Shown: one piece after another, positions 35,693 through 44,684 of the stretch
How the letters are laid out: every line of letters starts with the position of its first letter
Position numbering within the stretch: position 1 is the stretch's first letter
Assembly (NCBI RefSeq): GCF_001685415.1
Contig: NZ_CP014989.1
Location: 2,604,001-2,668,000 of the forward strand
DNA: 64,000 bases
Direction: 5' to 3'
Source of the DNA: Serinicoccus hydrothermalis
GTDB lineage: Bacteria > Actinomycetota > Actinomycetes > Actinomycetales > Dermatophilaceae
The notes under the pieces: model-generated
Databases searched by the model: none
What the model saw: only the letters and a program-made list of their open reading frames with translations
Told to the model about the DNA's origin: nothing
Made by a program: the position numbers and the translations under genes

Positions 35693-36787
35693 TCAGTCGG
35701 TGGTGGCCGGCAGCTCGAGGGCGGCCAGGATCTGCTCGACGAGCGGGTCGACGTCCTGCCCGGTCGTGTCGAGCGTGAGCGTGGCGTCCGTGGGCACCTC
35801 GTAGGGCGAGCTGATCCCGGTGAAGTCCGGGATCTCGCCGGCGCGCGCCCCGGCATACAGGCCCTTGCGGTCGCGCCGCTCGCACTCCTCGAGCGGGGTG
35901 GCGACGTGGACGAGGACGAGGCGGCCGCCGCGGCCCTCGACCATGGCGCGGACGTCGTCGCGGGTGCGCTGGAAGGGCGCGATGGGGCTGGCGATCGCGA
36001 TCCCGCCGTGCCGCGCGATCTCCGCGGCGACCCAGCCGATCCGGCGGATGTTGGTCTCGCGATCCTCGGGGGAGAAGCCGAGCCCGGCCGACAGGTGACG
36101 ACGCACGACGTCCCCGTCGAGCAGCGACACCGCGCGCCCCTCGTCCTCCACGAGCCGGTCGCGCAGCGCCCGGGCGAGGGTCGACTTCCCCGAGCCGGAG
36201 AGCCCGCTGAGCAGGACCACGACGCCCTGCCCCTGTCCCTGGTATGCCGTGGGCTCGCCCCGCCCGGTCAGGTCGTGGACGGTGCCGTGGTCGCCGGCCA
36301 GCGCGGTGCGCAGCTGCTCGATCCGCCGCTCCCGGTCCGGGGCGGCGAGCCCCAGCGGGGCGATGCGCAGGGCATACCCGCCGTCCTGCGCGGCCGCCCG
36401 CGCCGCGCGCACGAGGTCGAGGTCGCGCTGGTTGTCGTCGCCGTCGACCGAGGCCAGCGCCACGAGCGTCCGGGTGCCGTCCGGGATCTCGGCCAGGGCG
36501 GCCGGGTCGTCCACGAGCGCCGCCGGCAGCTCGACCCCGGCATCGTCGAGGTGCCACCGTTCGAACGGGCGGGAGGAGCGGGCCGACAGCCAGGTGAGGG
36601 CGCCGTCCTCGGCCACCTCGGCGACCGGAACTCCCTCGGCGTCCACCACTGTCGCCGTCCCCCGAGGCAGGTCCATCGCGTCGGGCGCGAGCAGCCCCAG
36701 GCGCACCAGCTCGAGGTCGTCGAGGAGGGGGACGCCGGGAAAGAGAGGGGCCGGAGATGCTGGTTCCACGAACACGCAGTCTGCCAT
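35693..36787 (-). CDS. cysC: Adenylyl-sulfate kinase with N-terminal extension
   Basis: Phosphorylates APS to PAPS, the sulfate donor of sulfotransferases. The kinase half (about residues 185-364) has the Walker A GLSGSGKSTLARALR, LLDGDVVRRHLSAGLGFSPEDRETN (the CysC DGD and FSxxDR signatures), IAPFQRTRDDVR and the ECERRDRKGLYAGARAG loop typical of APS kinases. About 180 residues precede it, a domain resembling the sulfurylase N-terminal (PUA-like) part, with an LPRGTA and WLSARSSRPFERW block; its function is uncertain. ATG 36787 is chosen, since the frame upstream overlaps EcfT. It lies 28 bp after ecfT in one direction with it, so it may be co-transcribed with the thiamine transporter. Confidence 0.88.
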   Translation of the reverse strand: MADCVFVEPASPAPLFPGVPLLDDLELVRLGLLAPDAMDLPRGTATVVDAEGVPVAEVAEDGALTWLSARSSRPFERWHLDDAGVELPAALVDDPAALAEIPDGTRTLVALASVDGDDNQRDLDLVRAARAAAQDGGYALRIAPLGLAAPDRERRIEQLRTALAGDHGTVHDLTGRGEPTAYQGQGQGVVVLLSGLSGSGKSTLARALRDRLVEDEGRAVSLLDGDVVRRHLSAGLGFSPEDRETNIRRIGWVAAEIARHGGIAIASPIAPFQRTRDDVRAMVEGRGGRLVLVHVATPLEECERRDRKGLYAGARAGEIPDFTGISSPYEVPTDATLTLDTTGQDVDPLVEQILAALELPATTD

Positions 36788-36815
36788 CCACCACCGGCAT
36801 CCCCCCGGGGATGCG

Positions 36816-37619
36816 TCAGCCGAAGAGCGCACCCGGCCCCCGCAGCTGGCCCGACCACGCGCTGAGGACGAGGACGGCGGTCAGGGTGAGGGCGCACGCC
36901 ACCACGAGGACCCAGTCGGCTGCGGTCACGACGACCGGGCGCCACGTCGTCCGGGGCTGCCGGCCCAGCCCTCGGGACTCCAGCGCCTGCGCCATCCGCT
37001 CGCCCTTGCGGATCGAGACCACGAGGAGCGAGAAGACGGACCGTGCCAGCGGACCCGCGCGTGACATCCTGCCCGGGTGTCCGGGGTCGCCGGCGCGGAC
37101 GGCGTGCGCCGCCCTGATGAGGGCCCACTCGCGTGGCATGTCCTGCAGCATCCGGTAGCCCGCCAGCACAGCGTAGGTCAGCCGGGCGTCGAGGCGGGCG
37201 TTCTGGTGCAGGCTCGTCATGAGGTCCACCCCGTCGGTGGAGACGAGGAAACCGATCGCGAGCACGCCGATGAGCAGCGTCCGCGCGGCCAGCGCGGCAC
37301 CGATCTCGACGCCCTCGACGGTCACCCGGACAGGCAGGTCCTCCCACAGCACGGTGCCGGGGCGCGAGAGCGCGTTGACCACGAAGACGCCCAGCCCGAA
37401 CAGCAAGAAGGGCCCGTGCGCGAGGGCCACCGTCCGGGCGGGCGCCCGGGTCGTGATCAGGACCCCGCCGAGCGCCAGCAGGTAGAGCACCGACGGGGTG
37501 AGCGGGTCGAGCATGAACATCGCCGCGACCGAGACCGAGACGAGCACGGCGAGCTTCACGGTGGGGTTCCGGCGGGCGAGCGACGATCCGTCGGCCACGG
37601 CCGCCGCGGACCAGCTCAT
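36816..37619 (-). CDS. ECF transporter T component (EcfT/CbiQ-like)
   Basis: The transmembrane scaffold of an energy-coupling-factor vitamin transporter. The 267 residues have about five hydrophobic helices and the EcfT coupling motifs at the cytoplasmic face: QDMPREWALIRAAHAVRAG and a second Ala-Arg-Gly segment, ERMAQALESRGLG, that contacts the ATPase. It overlaps the ATPase gene by 4 bp (ATG 37619 in ATGA). It is the downstream member of the YkoF-YkoE-ATPase-EcfT run, all on the minus strand below a TPP riboswitch, so the cargo is thiamine or its HMP precursor. Confidence 0.88.
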   Translation of the reverse strand: MSWSAAAVADGSSLARRNPTVKLAVLVSVSVAAMFMLDPLTPSVLYLLALGGVLITTRAPARTVALAHGPFLLFGLGVFVVNALSRPGTVLWEDLPVRVTVEGVEIGAALAARTLLIGVLAIGFLVSTDGVDLMTSLHQNARLDARLTYAVLAGYRMLQDMPREWALIRAAHAVRAGDPGHPGRMSRAGPLARSVFSLLVVSIRKGERMAQALESRGLGRQPRTTWRPVVVTAADWVLVVACALTLTAVLVLSAWSGQLRGPGALFG

Positions 37620-39370
37620 CGGCACCCACCCGGGCGGTCCGGCGCAGGGGAGGCGACCGCAACGCTGCGGTCCAGGCCGCGCAGGACCGTCCGCAGATCG
37701 TCGGGGCGGCGGTGGACCAGCCAGCCGACGAGGGCGGGGAGCCGCACCCGGGCCCGGTCCAGGACGGCCTCGTCCCCGAGTGCCCGGGCGGTTGGGGCGT
37801 CGGTGAGCACCCCGCCCTCGCCCAGCACCAGCACGCGCGTGGCGACCGTCGCCACCAGGCGCAGGTCGTGGCTGGCGAGCACGACCGCACCGCCGCCGGC
37901 GGCGACGTCGGCCAGGGTAGAGGCCACGGCGATCGCGTCGCGCCGGTCCAGGCCCAGCGTGGGCTCGTCCGCCAGCAGGACCCGGCGCTCGTGCGCCAGC
38001 ATCGCCGCCAGGCTCACCCGCCGCTTCTCCCCACCGGAGAGGCGGAACGGGTTCTGGTCGGCGAGGTGCTCGAGCCGGTGCCGCCGCAGCTGACGGTCGA
38101 CGACGCCGTCCAGGCCCCCGTCGGTGACGGCTCGTAGACCGTGCGCGACCTCCGCCCGCACGCTGCTCGCCACGAACTGGTGCTCGGGGTTCTGGAACAC
38201 CAGGCCCGGACGTGGCCCGGCGACCGCGCCCGCGGCGGGCGGCAGCAGACCGGCCAGCGTCAGCAGCAGGGTCGTCTTGCCGACCCCGTTGGCGCCGAGC
38301 ACGGCGACCACCTCGCCGGGGCGCACCTGCAGGTCGACCCCCGCCAGCACCGGCCTCGCCGCAGGCTCTCGACGTCGCCGAGCAGGAGTCGTGCGCGCCA
38401 CCGCCAGGCCGGAGGTGCTCAGCAGGACGGCGTCGTCCGCCCCGGTCGCAGGATGGAGGGGGTCCGGCACGGGCGCGGGGCCTGCCTCCTCCGCCCCCTG
38501 GTCGGCCAGCCGCTCCAGCAGCGCGACGTTGTCGGCGTGCGCGAGGCCCCCGGCCGCACCCGTGAGCGCACGGAGCTCGGTCTCCAGCGGCAGCCAGCAG
38601 CCCATGGCGTGCAACCGTGGGCCGTGCAGCGCGAGCACGTCCTCGGTCGGACCGTCGGCGGCAACCCGCCCGGACTCGTCGAGCACGACCGCCCGCCCCG
38701 GCAGCGCGGCGACGCCCCGGTCACCGGCCCACTCGTCGAGGCGGTGCTCGACGAGGACCGTCGCTGCCCCCTGGCGGCCGACGACACGTGACAGTGCGGC
38801 GCGCACCGCCCCGACGCCGTCACCGTCCAGCATGGAGGTCGGCTCGTCCAGCAGCAGCACCTGCGGCCGGGTGACCGTCGCGGCCGCCAGAGCGACCCGC
38901 TGCGACTCGCCGCCGGAGAGCTGCGACGTCGCGCGGGCACGGAGGTGCGCGACGCCGACCATCTCCAGGGCGGCGTCGATCCGCGCGTCGATCTCTCCCG
39001 GTTCGACGGCGTCGTTCTCCATCGGCAGCGCCAGCTCCTGCTCGACGACCGGCAGGCACACGCCGGCGGAGGGGTCCTGCGCGAGCACGCCCAGGTGCCG
39101 GGACCGCTCGACCACGGTCGTGTCGCCGGTCGGTGTGCCGGCGACCGTGACCTCACCCTCGACCTGCGCGGGCACGGTATGCGGCACGACGCCCGTGACG
39201 GTGTGCAGCACGGTCGACTTCCCCGAGCCGGAAGGCCCCAGGAGCACGACCTGCTCACCCGGGGCCAGCCGCAGCGAGACGTCCCGGAGGACGGGGTCCC
39301 GGCGTGCCGCGAAGGTGACGGAGACACCGGCGAGCCCGACCACCGCACCGGCGGGTGATGCTCCCGTCAC
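37616..39370 (-). CDS. Duplicated ECF ATPase (two ABC domains in one chain)
   Basis: A 584-residue fusion of two ABC ATPases. Domain 1 (about 10-245): Walker A LLGPSGSGKSTVLHTV, signature LSGGESQRVALAAA, Walker B LLLDEPTSMLDG. Domain 2 (about 320-560): Walker A VLGANGVGKTTLLLTL, signature LSGGEKRRVSLAAM, Walker B LLADEPTLGLDRR, and an H-loop ASHDLRLVATVA. In other bacteria EcfA1 and EcfA2 are separate; the fusion is common in actinobacterial YkoD. The start is a GTG inside GTGA with the YkoE stop. It powers thiamine uptake with YkoE and EcfT. Confidence 0.92.
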   Translation of the reverse strand: MTGASPAGAVVGLAGVSVTFAARRDPVLRDVSLRLAPGEQVVLLGPSGSGKSTVLHTVTGVVPHTVPAQVEGEVTVAGTPTGDTTVVERSRHLGVLAQDPSAGVCLPVVEQELALPMENDAVEPGEIDARIDAALEMVGVAHLRARATSQLSGGESQRVALAAATVTRPQVLLLDEPTSMLDGDGVGAVRAALSRVVGRQGAATVLVEHRLDEWAGDRGVAALPGRAVVLDESGRVAADGPTEDVLALHGPRLHAMGCWLPLETELRALTGAAGGLAHADNVALLERLADQGAEEAGPAPVPDPLHPATGADDAVLLSTSGLAVARTTPARRRREPAARPVLAGVDLQVRPGEVVAVLGANGVGKTTLLLTLAGLLPPAAGAVAGPRPGLVFQNPEHQFVASSVRAEVAHGLRAVTDGGLDGVVDRQLRRHRLEHLADQNPFRLSGGEKRRVSLAAMLAHERRVLLADEPTLGLDRRDAIAVASTLADVAAGGGAVVLASHDLRLVATVATRVLVLGEGGVLTDAPTARALGDEAVLDRARVRLPALVGWLVHRRPDDLRTVLRGLDRSVAVASPAPDRPGGCR

Positions 39371-39975
39371 GACTCCTCACGCGCCTGACCGACGGCGAAG
39401 TTGTCGACCACCCCGGTGCGGACCAGGGCGTCCACGAGCACCTTGGCCAGCAGCCCCCCGAGGACGACGCCGGAGACGCACTGCACCATGAGGCGCAGCA
39501 GGAAGATGTCCTGCCCGTACCACCCCGAGCGGAAGGCGCTGAAGAAGAAGACCAGCCCGGCTCCCAGCAGGCCCGAGAGCGCGAAGACCGTCCACCCCCA
39601 GCGCCGGTACCGGGTGAGCGCGAAGGCGAGCTCGCTGCCCGCGCCCTGGATGGTGGCCGCGAGGACCAGCGTCGGACCCACGGGCGACCCGAGGAAGACC
39701 ACCTCGATGACCGAGGCGAGGATCTCGGCCAGGACGCCGGCTCCGGGACGGCGGGTGATCGCCAGGGCGATGGGGGCCACGAGGAGCCAGCCGCCGAGCA
39801 GCACGTGCTGGGCGAGGTCGCCGGCGGGTCCCATGAGCACGGCGAGCCCGTTCCACGCCTGCACGAGCGCCCAGTAGACGAAGCCGAAGACCACGCCGAG
39901 CACCACCATGAGCACCAAGTCCTTCATCGCCCACGTCGTGCGGCGCCCGTCGATCCCTGGGGCGGGAGAGCTCAT
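39367..39975 (-). CDS. ykoE: Thiamine/HMP ECF substrate-binding membrane component (YkoE)
   Basis: The substrate-capture component of the thiamine-type ECF transporter. 202 residues with about six helices, starting WAMKDLVLMVVLGVVFGFVYW. Family features include EVVFLGSPVGPTLVLAATIQGAGSE (mid-protein loop) and TRYRRWGWTVFALSG. It overlaps neighbours on both sides (ATGA with YkoF, GTGA with the ATPase), so the four genes are one transcription unit. A TPP riboswitch lies upstream of the first gene. The close fit of family and riboswitch makes a thiamine or hydroxymethylpyrimidine substrate likely. Confidence 0.9.
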   Translation of the reverse strand: MSSPAPGIDGRRTTWAMKDLVLMVVLGVVFGFVYWALVQAWNGLAVLMGPAGDLAQHVLLGGWLLVAPIALAITRRPGAGVLAEILASVIEVVFLGSPVGPTLVLAATIQGAGSELAFALTRYRRWGWTVFALSGLLGAGLVFFFSAFRSGWYGQDIFLLRLMVQCVSGVVLGGLLAKVLVDALVRTGVVDNFAVGQAREES

Positions 39976-40658
39976 CGCTCCTCCTGCACCGGGGTGGGGG
40001 AGCCGACGGACAGGGTCAGGTGGGTGACGACGTGGGGCACCGTGGCGCCCACCCGCGCCCAGGCGTCGACCGCCGTGGCGACGACCTGGGAGAGGTCACC
40101 GGCGAGCCTCGTCGCGTAGTGGCGCGGCGCCACCGCGACCCCGTCGCGCCGGGCGGTCGCGATGGCCTCCTCGATGTGGCTCATGTGGGCGCCCGCACCG
40201 CCGTCGCCGTCGAGCAGGGGGTAGAGCGACCACTGGGCGACAGCCGGCAGCTCGCCCGGAACGAGGACCACCGGGGCGGCGCCCGGGAGGCGGGTCGTGG
40301 TGAGGTCGCACGACGCCTCGCCGGGGCAGCCGCGCGAGAGGAGCACGTGCGCGACGACGTGCCCGCCGGCGCTGCGGCGTGAGGCCGCCGTGACGAGGGC
40401 CGCCAGGTAGGAGGCCAGCCGCTGCTCGCCGGGAGCAACGGTCGCACCGACATAGGTGCTGACGTCGTCGGTCTCGATGGTGAGGCCCTCTGTCAGTCCC
40501 GCGGCGTCGACGTCGTCGAGCGCCCCGAGGATGACCTCGACGAACCGGTCGGTGTGCGGGTGCACGCTGAGCCGCATGCCGACCCCGATCTCGGCGGGGC
40601 CGAGCTCTGCCGGTGCCGGCTGCGGGGCATGCCCGGTCTGCGCTGGGGTGGTGCTCAT
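39972..40658 (-). CDS. ykoF: YkoF-family thiamine/HMP-binding protein
   Basis: A soluble protein of 228 residues of the YkoF family, which binds thiamine or HMP and accompanies YkoE transporters. It has two tandem ferredoxin-like halves. Seen are GVGMRLSVHPHTDRFVEVIL, DVSTYVGATVAPG (first half), VAQWSLYPLLDGD and GVAVAPRHYATRLAGDLSQV (second half). ATG 40658 is preceded by a perfect AGGAGG ribosome site; the longer frame start at 40712 is not supported. It is the first gene after the riboswitch. The family is thought to chaperone or capture the substrate; that is established only in outline. Confidence 0.85.
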   Translation of the reverse strand: MSTTPAQTGHAPQPAPAELGPAEIGVGMRLSVHPHTDRFVEVILGALDDVDAAGLTEGLTIETDDVSTYVGATVAPGEQRLASYLAALVTAASRRSAGGHVVAHVLLSRGCPGEASCDLTTTRLPGAAPVVLVPGELPAVAQWSLYPLLDGDGGAGAHMSHIEEAIATARRDGVAVAPRHYATRLAGDLSQVVATAVDAWARVGATVPHVVTHLTLSVGSPTPVQEER

Positions 40659-40701
40659 CCTGGTCCTCCTGTGCGAAGGACCCACGGGTCGGTCGAGACG
40701 C

Positions 40702-40720
40702 GCCGTCGACAAACGACGGC
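40702..40720 (-). other. Hairpin between riboswitch and ykoF start
   Basis: A 7-bp stem (GCCGTCG/CGACGGC, 5-base loop) lies between the aptamer and the ribosome site of ykoF. It could be the expression platform of the TPP riboswitch, but no T-tract follows, which suggests translational rather than terminator control. Confidence 0.4.
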
Positions 40721-40729
40721 GGGTGCCCT

Positions 40730-40818
40730 GCTCCCTACGCCGGTACGAACCGGATCAGGTGGACGGGTCTGCGGGCCTTCCGCACTCTCAGCGCCATCTC
40801 GGCGCTCCCCGGGGGTCG
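40730..40818 (-). promoter_or_regulatory. TPP (thiamine pyrophosphate) riboswitch
   Basis: Read on the minus strand, the region contains the conserved elements in order: a GC-rich helix, GGCGCTGAGAGTGCGG (the CTGAGA core), GACCCGTCCACCTGATC (the ACCTGATC core), then GGTTCGTACCGGCGTAGGGA (the P4 arm and the 3' GCGTAGGGA end). These are the hallmarks of the THI-box aptamer. It sits 71 bases upstream of ykoF in the same direction, so it senses thiamine pyrophosphate and should reduce expression of the transporter, and possibly of the cysC-cysQ genes beyond it. Confidence 0.93.
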
Positions 40819-40928
40819 AACACGAACCTAGCAGCCCGGGCGGACGACCGCAGGGGCGACGATGCGGGATATCTCCCCGTCGTCCGATATCGTGCAGCCC
40901 GCAGCATTCGTAGGGGAAAGGCGCAGGT

Positions 40929-41840
40929 GTGACAGTCGACGGCAGCTACCGGCTTTCCCAGCTCGATGAGCTGGAGGCTGAGTCGATCCATGTCTTCCGT
41001 GAGGTCGCGGCTGAGTTCGAGAAGCCGGTGCTGATGTTCTCCGGCGGTAAGGACTCGATCGTCATGCTGCGGCTGGCGGAGAAGGCGTTCTACCCCGCCA
41101 AGGTGCCTTTCCCGGTGCTGCAGGTCGACACCGGCTACGACTTCCCCGAGGTCTTGGCCACGCGCGACCGTTGGGTCGACCGGCTGGGGGTGCGGCTGCA
41201 CGTCGCCTCGGTCGAGCAGGCGATCAAGGACGGCATTGTCGTCGACGACGGCAGGACGCCCCGCAACCGGTTGCAGATCGGCACGCTGCTCAACGCCATC
41301 GAGGAGGAGGGTTACACCGCCGCCTTCGGTGGTGGCCGCCGTGACGAGGAGAAGGCCCGCGCGAAGGAGCGCGTTTACTCCCACCGTGACGAGTTCGGTC
41401 AGTGGGACCCGAAGAACCAGCGCCCCGAGTTGTGGAGCCTTTACAACGGGCGGATCCATGAGGGCGAGCACATGCGTGTCTTCCCGCTGTCGAACTGGAC
41501 CGAGCTGGATGTCTGGGACTACATCCGGCGTGAGGCGATCGACATCCCCTCGATCTATTACGCGCACCAGCGCCGGGTTTTCGAGCGGGGCGGCATGCTG
41601 TTCTCCGAGAGCGAGTTCAACCCGCTGCGTGACGGGGAGACGGTCACCGAGCGCACCGTCCGGTTCCGCACCGTGGGCGACCTGACGCTCACCGGGTGCC
41701 TGGAGTCGGATGCCGACGATCTGGACAAGATCATCGAGGAGGTCGCGGCTTCCCGTATCACGGAGCGCGGCGCCACTCGTGGTGACGACAAGTTCTCCGA
41801 GGCTGCCATGGAGGACCGCAAGAAGGAGGGCTACTTCTGA
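40929..41840 (+). CDS. cysD: Sulfate adenylyltransferase small subunit
   Basis: With CysN, forms APS from ATP and sulfate. The 303 residues carry the PP-loop [30 protein letters not shown] and the conserved [21 protein letters not shown] block, then [16 protein letters not shown] and a C-terminal [18 protein letters not shown]. Length is normal and the frame is open throughout. GTG 40929 follows an AAAGG ribosome site; the cysN start overlaps the stop at one base (TGATG). This is the intact cysD of the two copies. Its upstream leader is shared with copy 2. Confidence 0.95.
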   Translation: MTVDGSYRLSQLDELEAESIHVFREVAAEFEKPVLMFSGGKDSIVMLRLAEKAFYPAKVPFPVLQVDTGYDFPEVLATRDRWVDRLGVRLHVASVEQAIKDGIVVDDGRTPRNRLQIGTLLNAIEEEGYTAAFGGGRRDEEKARAKERVYSHRDEFGQWDPKNQRPELWSLYNGRIHEGEHMRVFPLSNWTELDVWDYIRREAIDIPSIYYAHQRRVFERGGMLFSESEFNPLRDGETVTERTVRFRTVGDLTLTGCLESDADDLDKIIEEVAASRITERGATRGDDKFSEAAMEDRKKEGYF

Positions 41841-43106
41841 TGAGCACGGGCACCGAGACCGGGATGGACCTGCTGCGCTTTGCGACCGCGGGCTCGGTGG
41901 ACGATGGCAAGTCGACGCTCATCGGGCGGTTGCTGCTGGACAGCAAGGCGATCTTCGAGGACCAGCTGGAGTCGGTGGAGAAGACTTCGAAGGACAAGGG
42001 CTTCGACTACACCGATCTGGCGCTGCTGACCGACGGGCTGCGCAGCGAGCGGGAGCAGGGCATCACCATCGATGTGGCCTACCGTTACTTCGCGACGCCG
42101 CGGCGCAAGTTCATCATCGCCGACACCCCGGGCCACGTGCAGTACACGCGCAACATGGTCACCGGTGCCTCGACCGCCGACCTCGGTCTGGTGCTCGTCG
42201 ACGCCCGCCAGGGCATGACCGAGCAGTCGCGTCGGCACGCGGTCATCTTGTCGATGTTGCGGGTGCCGCACCTGGTGCTCGCGGTCAACAAGATGGACCT
42301 GGTGGGCTTCTCCGAGGAGCGGTTCCGGGAGATCGAGGCCGAGTTCACGGCCTTCGCGCGCAAGCTTGACGTGCCCGACTCACGTGATCCCGATCTCGGC
42401 GCTGCGGGGTGACAACGTCGTCTCGCGCAGCGAGAACATGGACTGGTATGAGGGCAGCAGCCTGCTGCACCACCTCGAGCACGTCTACATCGGCTCCGAC
42501 CGTGAGATGCGTGACGTCCGGTTCCCGGTGCAGTATGTCGTGCGCCCGAAGTCGGACGAGTTCCACGACTACCGCGGGTATGCCGGTCAGGTCGCCGGCG
42601 GCGTCATGAAGCCTGGTGACGAGGTCATCGTCCTGCCGAGCGGGATGACGAGCACCATCGAGGCGATCGACGCCTTCGACAAGCAGCTGGACGAGGCATA
42701 CCCCCCGATGTCGGTGACCGTGCGGCTCGCCGACGACGTGGACGTCAGCCGCGGCGACATGATCGCCCGGGTCAACAACCAGCCGGAGCAGACCCAGGAC
42801 CTTGACGCGATGATCTGCTGGATGTCGCCGGGCGCCCTGAAGCCGCGGGCCAAGCTGCTCGTCAAGCACACGACGCGCACGGTGAAGGCGCTGGTCAAGG
42901 AGATCGACTACCGCCTCGACGTCAACACCCTGCACCGCGACCAGGAGGCCGAGGAGATCGGCCTCAACGAGCTGGGCCGCGTGCGCATGCGGGTGCAGCA
43001 GCCGCTCATGGTCGACCTCTACGAGCAGAACCGGGTCACCGGCAGCTTCATCCTCATCGACCCCGCCACCGGCGTCACCGTCGGGGCGGGCATGATCCGC
43101 GGCTGA
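41840..43106 (+). pseudogene. cysN: Frameshifted sulfate adenylyltransferase large subunit (copy 1)
   Basis: The GTPase subunit that drives APS formation. The first part is intact: [20 protein letters not shown] (G1), [13 protein letters not shown] (G3), [10 protein letters not shown] (G4). At about 42379-42388 two single bases present in copy 2 (a T in GATCTC and a C in CACC) are missing. The frame shifts and a stop appears at 42412, with the rest (elongation-factor-like domains, about 230 residues) in another frame to 43106. The protein would be cut after about 180 residues and lose both beta-barrel domains. The deletions may be real or an assembly artefact; copy 2 at 50453 is open. Confidence 0.85.
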
Positions 43107-43152
43107 TCAGCCTGCCCGGCCCGGGAGCCGCACCGCACTAGACTCGGCGACC

Positions 43153-44634
43153 ATGACGGAGCAGGCGGGGGTCCCCGCGGACCGGCAGGAGCTGCGCAAG
43201 ACCCTCAAGCCCCGGTGGGTGTGGGCGGTCGCGCTGGGCTCGGCCATCGGCTGGGGCGCCTTCGTGCTCCCGCAGGACCTGCTCGCGCAGGCGGGCCCGC
43301 TCGGGGCCAGCCTCGGCCTGGTCATCGGCGGGGCTCTGATGTGTCTCATCGCGGTGAGCTACGGCCTGCTCATCCGGCACTTCCCGGTGAGCGGCGGGGA
43401 GTATGCCTACGCCTTCTCCTTCTTCGGCCGCACCCACGCCTTCGTGGCCGGGTGGGCGCTGGTCCTGGGCTACGTCTCGATCATCGCGCTCAACGCGTCG
43501 GCGCTCGCGCTGCTCTTCCGCCGGCTGCTGCCGCCGGTGGTCGAGTGGGTGCCGCTGTGGGAGGTCGCGGGCTGGCAGGTCTACCTCGGCGAGGTCGTCG
43601 TGGCCTCGGCCGCGCTGCTGCTCTTCGCACTGCTCAACGCGCGCGGCGGCACGCTGTCCGGGCGGGTGCAGTATGCCTTCTGCCTGGCCATGCTGGCCGC
43701 CGTCGCCTGCATGCTCGTCGCGACCTGGCTGCACCCGGACACGCCGCTGTCCAACCTCGAGCCCGGCTTCCCCGAGGGCGTGGCGCCGGTCAGCGCCGTC
43801 CTCATGATCGTCGCGATCGCACCCTGGGCCTACGTCGGCTTCGACAACGTGCCGCAGGCTGCTGAGGAGTTCGACTTCTCCCCGGCCAAGGCCTTCGGGC
43901 TCATCATCCTGGCCATCGTCGCGGCGGCGGGCATCTACGTCGCCATGCTCCTGGCCACCGCCGTCGCCCAGCCCTGGCCGCAGATGGTCGCCGACGAGCC
44001 GGCCTGGGGGACCGCCGACGGACTGGAGACGCTCTTCGGGCCGATCGGGCTGATGCTGCTGGCCGTGGCGGTCGTCATGGGCGTCTCGACCGGGCTCAAC
44101 GGCTTCTACGTCTCCGCGAGCCGCCTGCTCTTCGCCATGGGCCGCGCGCGGGTGCTGCCGCCGTTCTTCGCCAAGGTCAACGGCGCCGGCGCCCCCGGGC
44201 GCGCGGTCTGGTTCGCCGCCGCGCTGTGCCTGATCGCGCCGCTCTTCGGGCGCGAGGCGCTGCTGTGGGTGGTCGACATGACCTCGGTCGGGGTGACGGT
44301 CGCCTACACCTACACCTGCCTCGCGGCATACCGGCTCTGGCGGTGGTCGGGCAGCGACCAGGGTGACCCGTCCACCCGGTCGACCGGCCGCAAGGTGCTC
44401 AGCGGCCTGGGGGCCCTGACCGGCCTGCTCTTCCTCGGGCTGCTCCTGATCCCCGGCTCGCCGGCACAGCTGGGCACGCCCTCCTGGATCGCGCTCGGCG
44501 TCTGGGTGCTGCTGGGCGTCGTCTTCTACGTCATGCGGCTCCCCGCGAGCCGGCAGATCGACGACGAGGAGATGCGCCGCCTGGTGCTGGGCGAGCATGC
44601 AGAAACAACTTGGACCACGGACGCTGCGCGATGA
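43153..44634 (+). CDS. APC-family amino-acid permease
   Basis: A 493-residue transporter with about twelve hydrophobic helices. The N-terminal block WVWAVALGSAIGWGAFVLPQDLLAQAG is the APC helix-1 signature, with the Gly-rich unwound region at AIGWGAF. Helix 6 reads IAPWAYVGFDNVPQAAEEF, another family hallmark. The cargo is likely an amino acid or amine but cannot be specified. No partner genes are adjacent. The C-terminal tail (after about 480) becomes less GC-rich, right where the polysaccharide genes begin. The tail sequence ETTWTTDAAR does not look like a family ending, so the 3' end may be a junction. Confidence 0.85.
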   Translation: MTEQAGVPADRQELRKTLKPRWVWAVALGSAIGWGAFVLPQDLLAQAGPLGASLGLVIGGALMCLIAVSYGLLIRHFPVSGGEYAYAFSFFGRTHAFVAGWALVLGYVSIIALNASALALLFRRLLPPVVEWVPLWEVAGWQVYLGEVVVASAALLLFALLNARGGTLSGRVQYAFCLAMLAAVACMLVATWLHPDTPLSNLEPGFPEGVAPVSAVLMIVAIAPWAYVGFDNVPQAAEEFDFSPAKAFGLIILAIVAAAGIYVAMLLATAVAQPWPQMVADEPAWGTADGLETLFGPIGLMLLAVAVVMGVSTGLNGFYVSASRLLFAMGRARVLPPFFAKVNGAGAPGRAVWFAAALCLIAPLFGREALLWVVDMTSVGVTVAYTYTCLAAYRLWRWSGSDQGDPSTRSTGRKVLSGLGALTGLLFLGLLLIPGSPAQLGTPSWIALGVWVLLGVVFYVMRLPASRQIDDEEMRRLVLGEHAETTWTTDAAR

Positions 44635-44684
44635 CCCATCGTGCTGGCTCTACAACGTCAACGAAACTCACGGAGGCACCAATC

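Larger units (their letters stand above)
40881..43106 (+). repeat. cysDN direct repeat, copy 1
   Basis: About 2.2 kb that recurs at 49496-51721 in the same orientation (offset 8615 at the start). The left edge is exact at CGTCCGATAT. It includes the shared upstream leader, cysD and cysN. Identity stays near complete through cysN until about 43030, after which the copies diverge. No inverted repeats, transposase or target duplication were seen at the ends. Confidence 0.95.

Noticed and set aside
40860-40930. Two GATATC sites upstream of cysD1 as a possible operator
   Set aside because: Only one of the pair is inside the repeat, and copy 2 lacks the other, so conservation does not support it.
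43138-44598. A 486-residue open frame antisense to the APC permease
   Set aside because: Typical shadow of G/C-third-position codons; no start site or domain.
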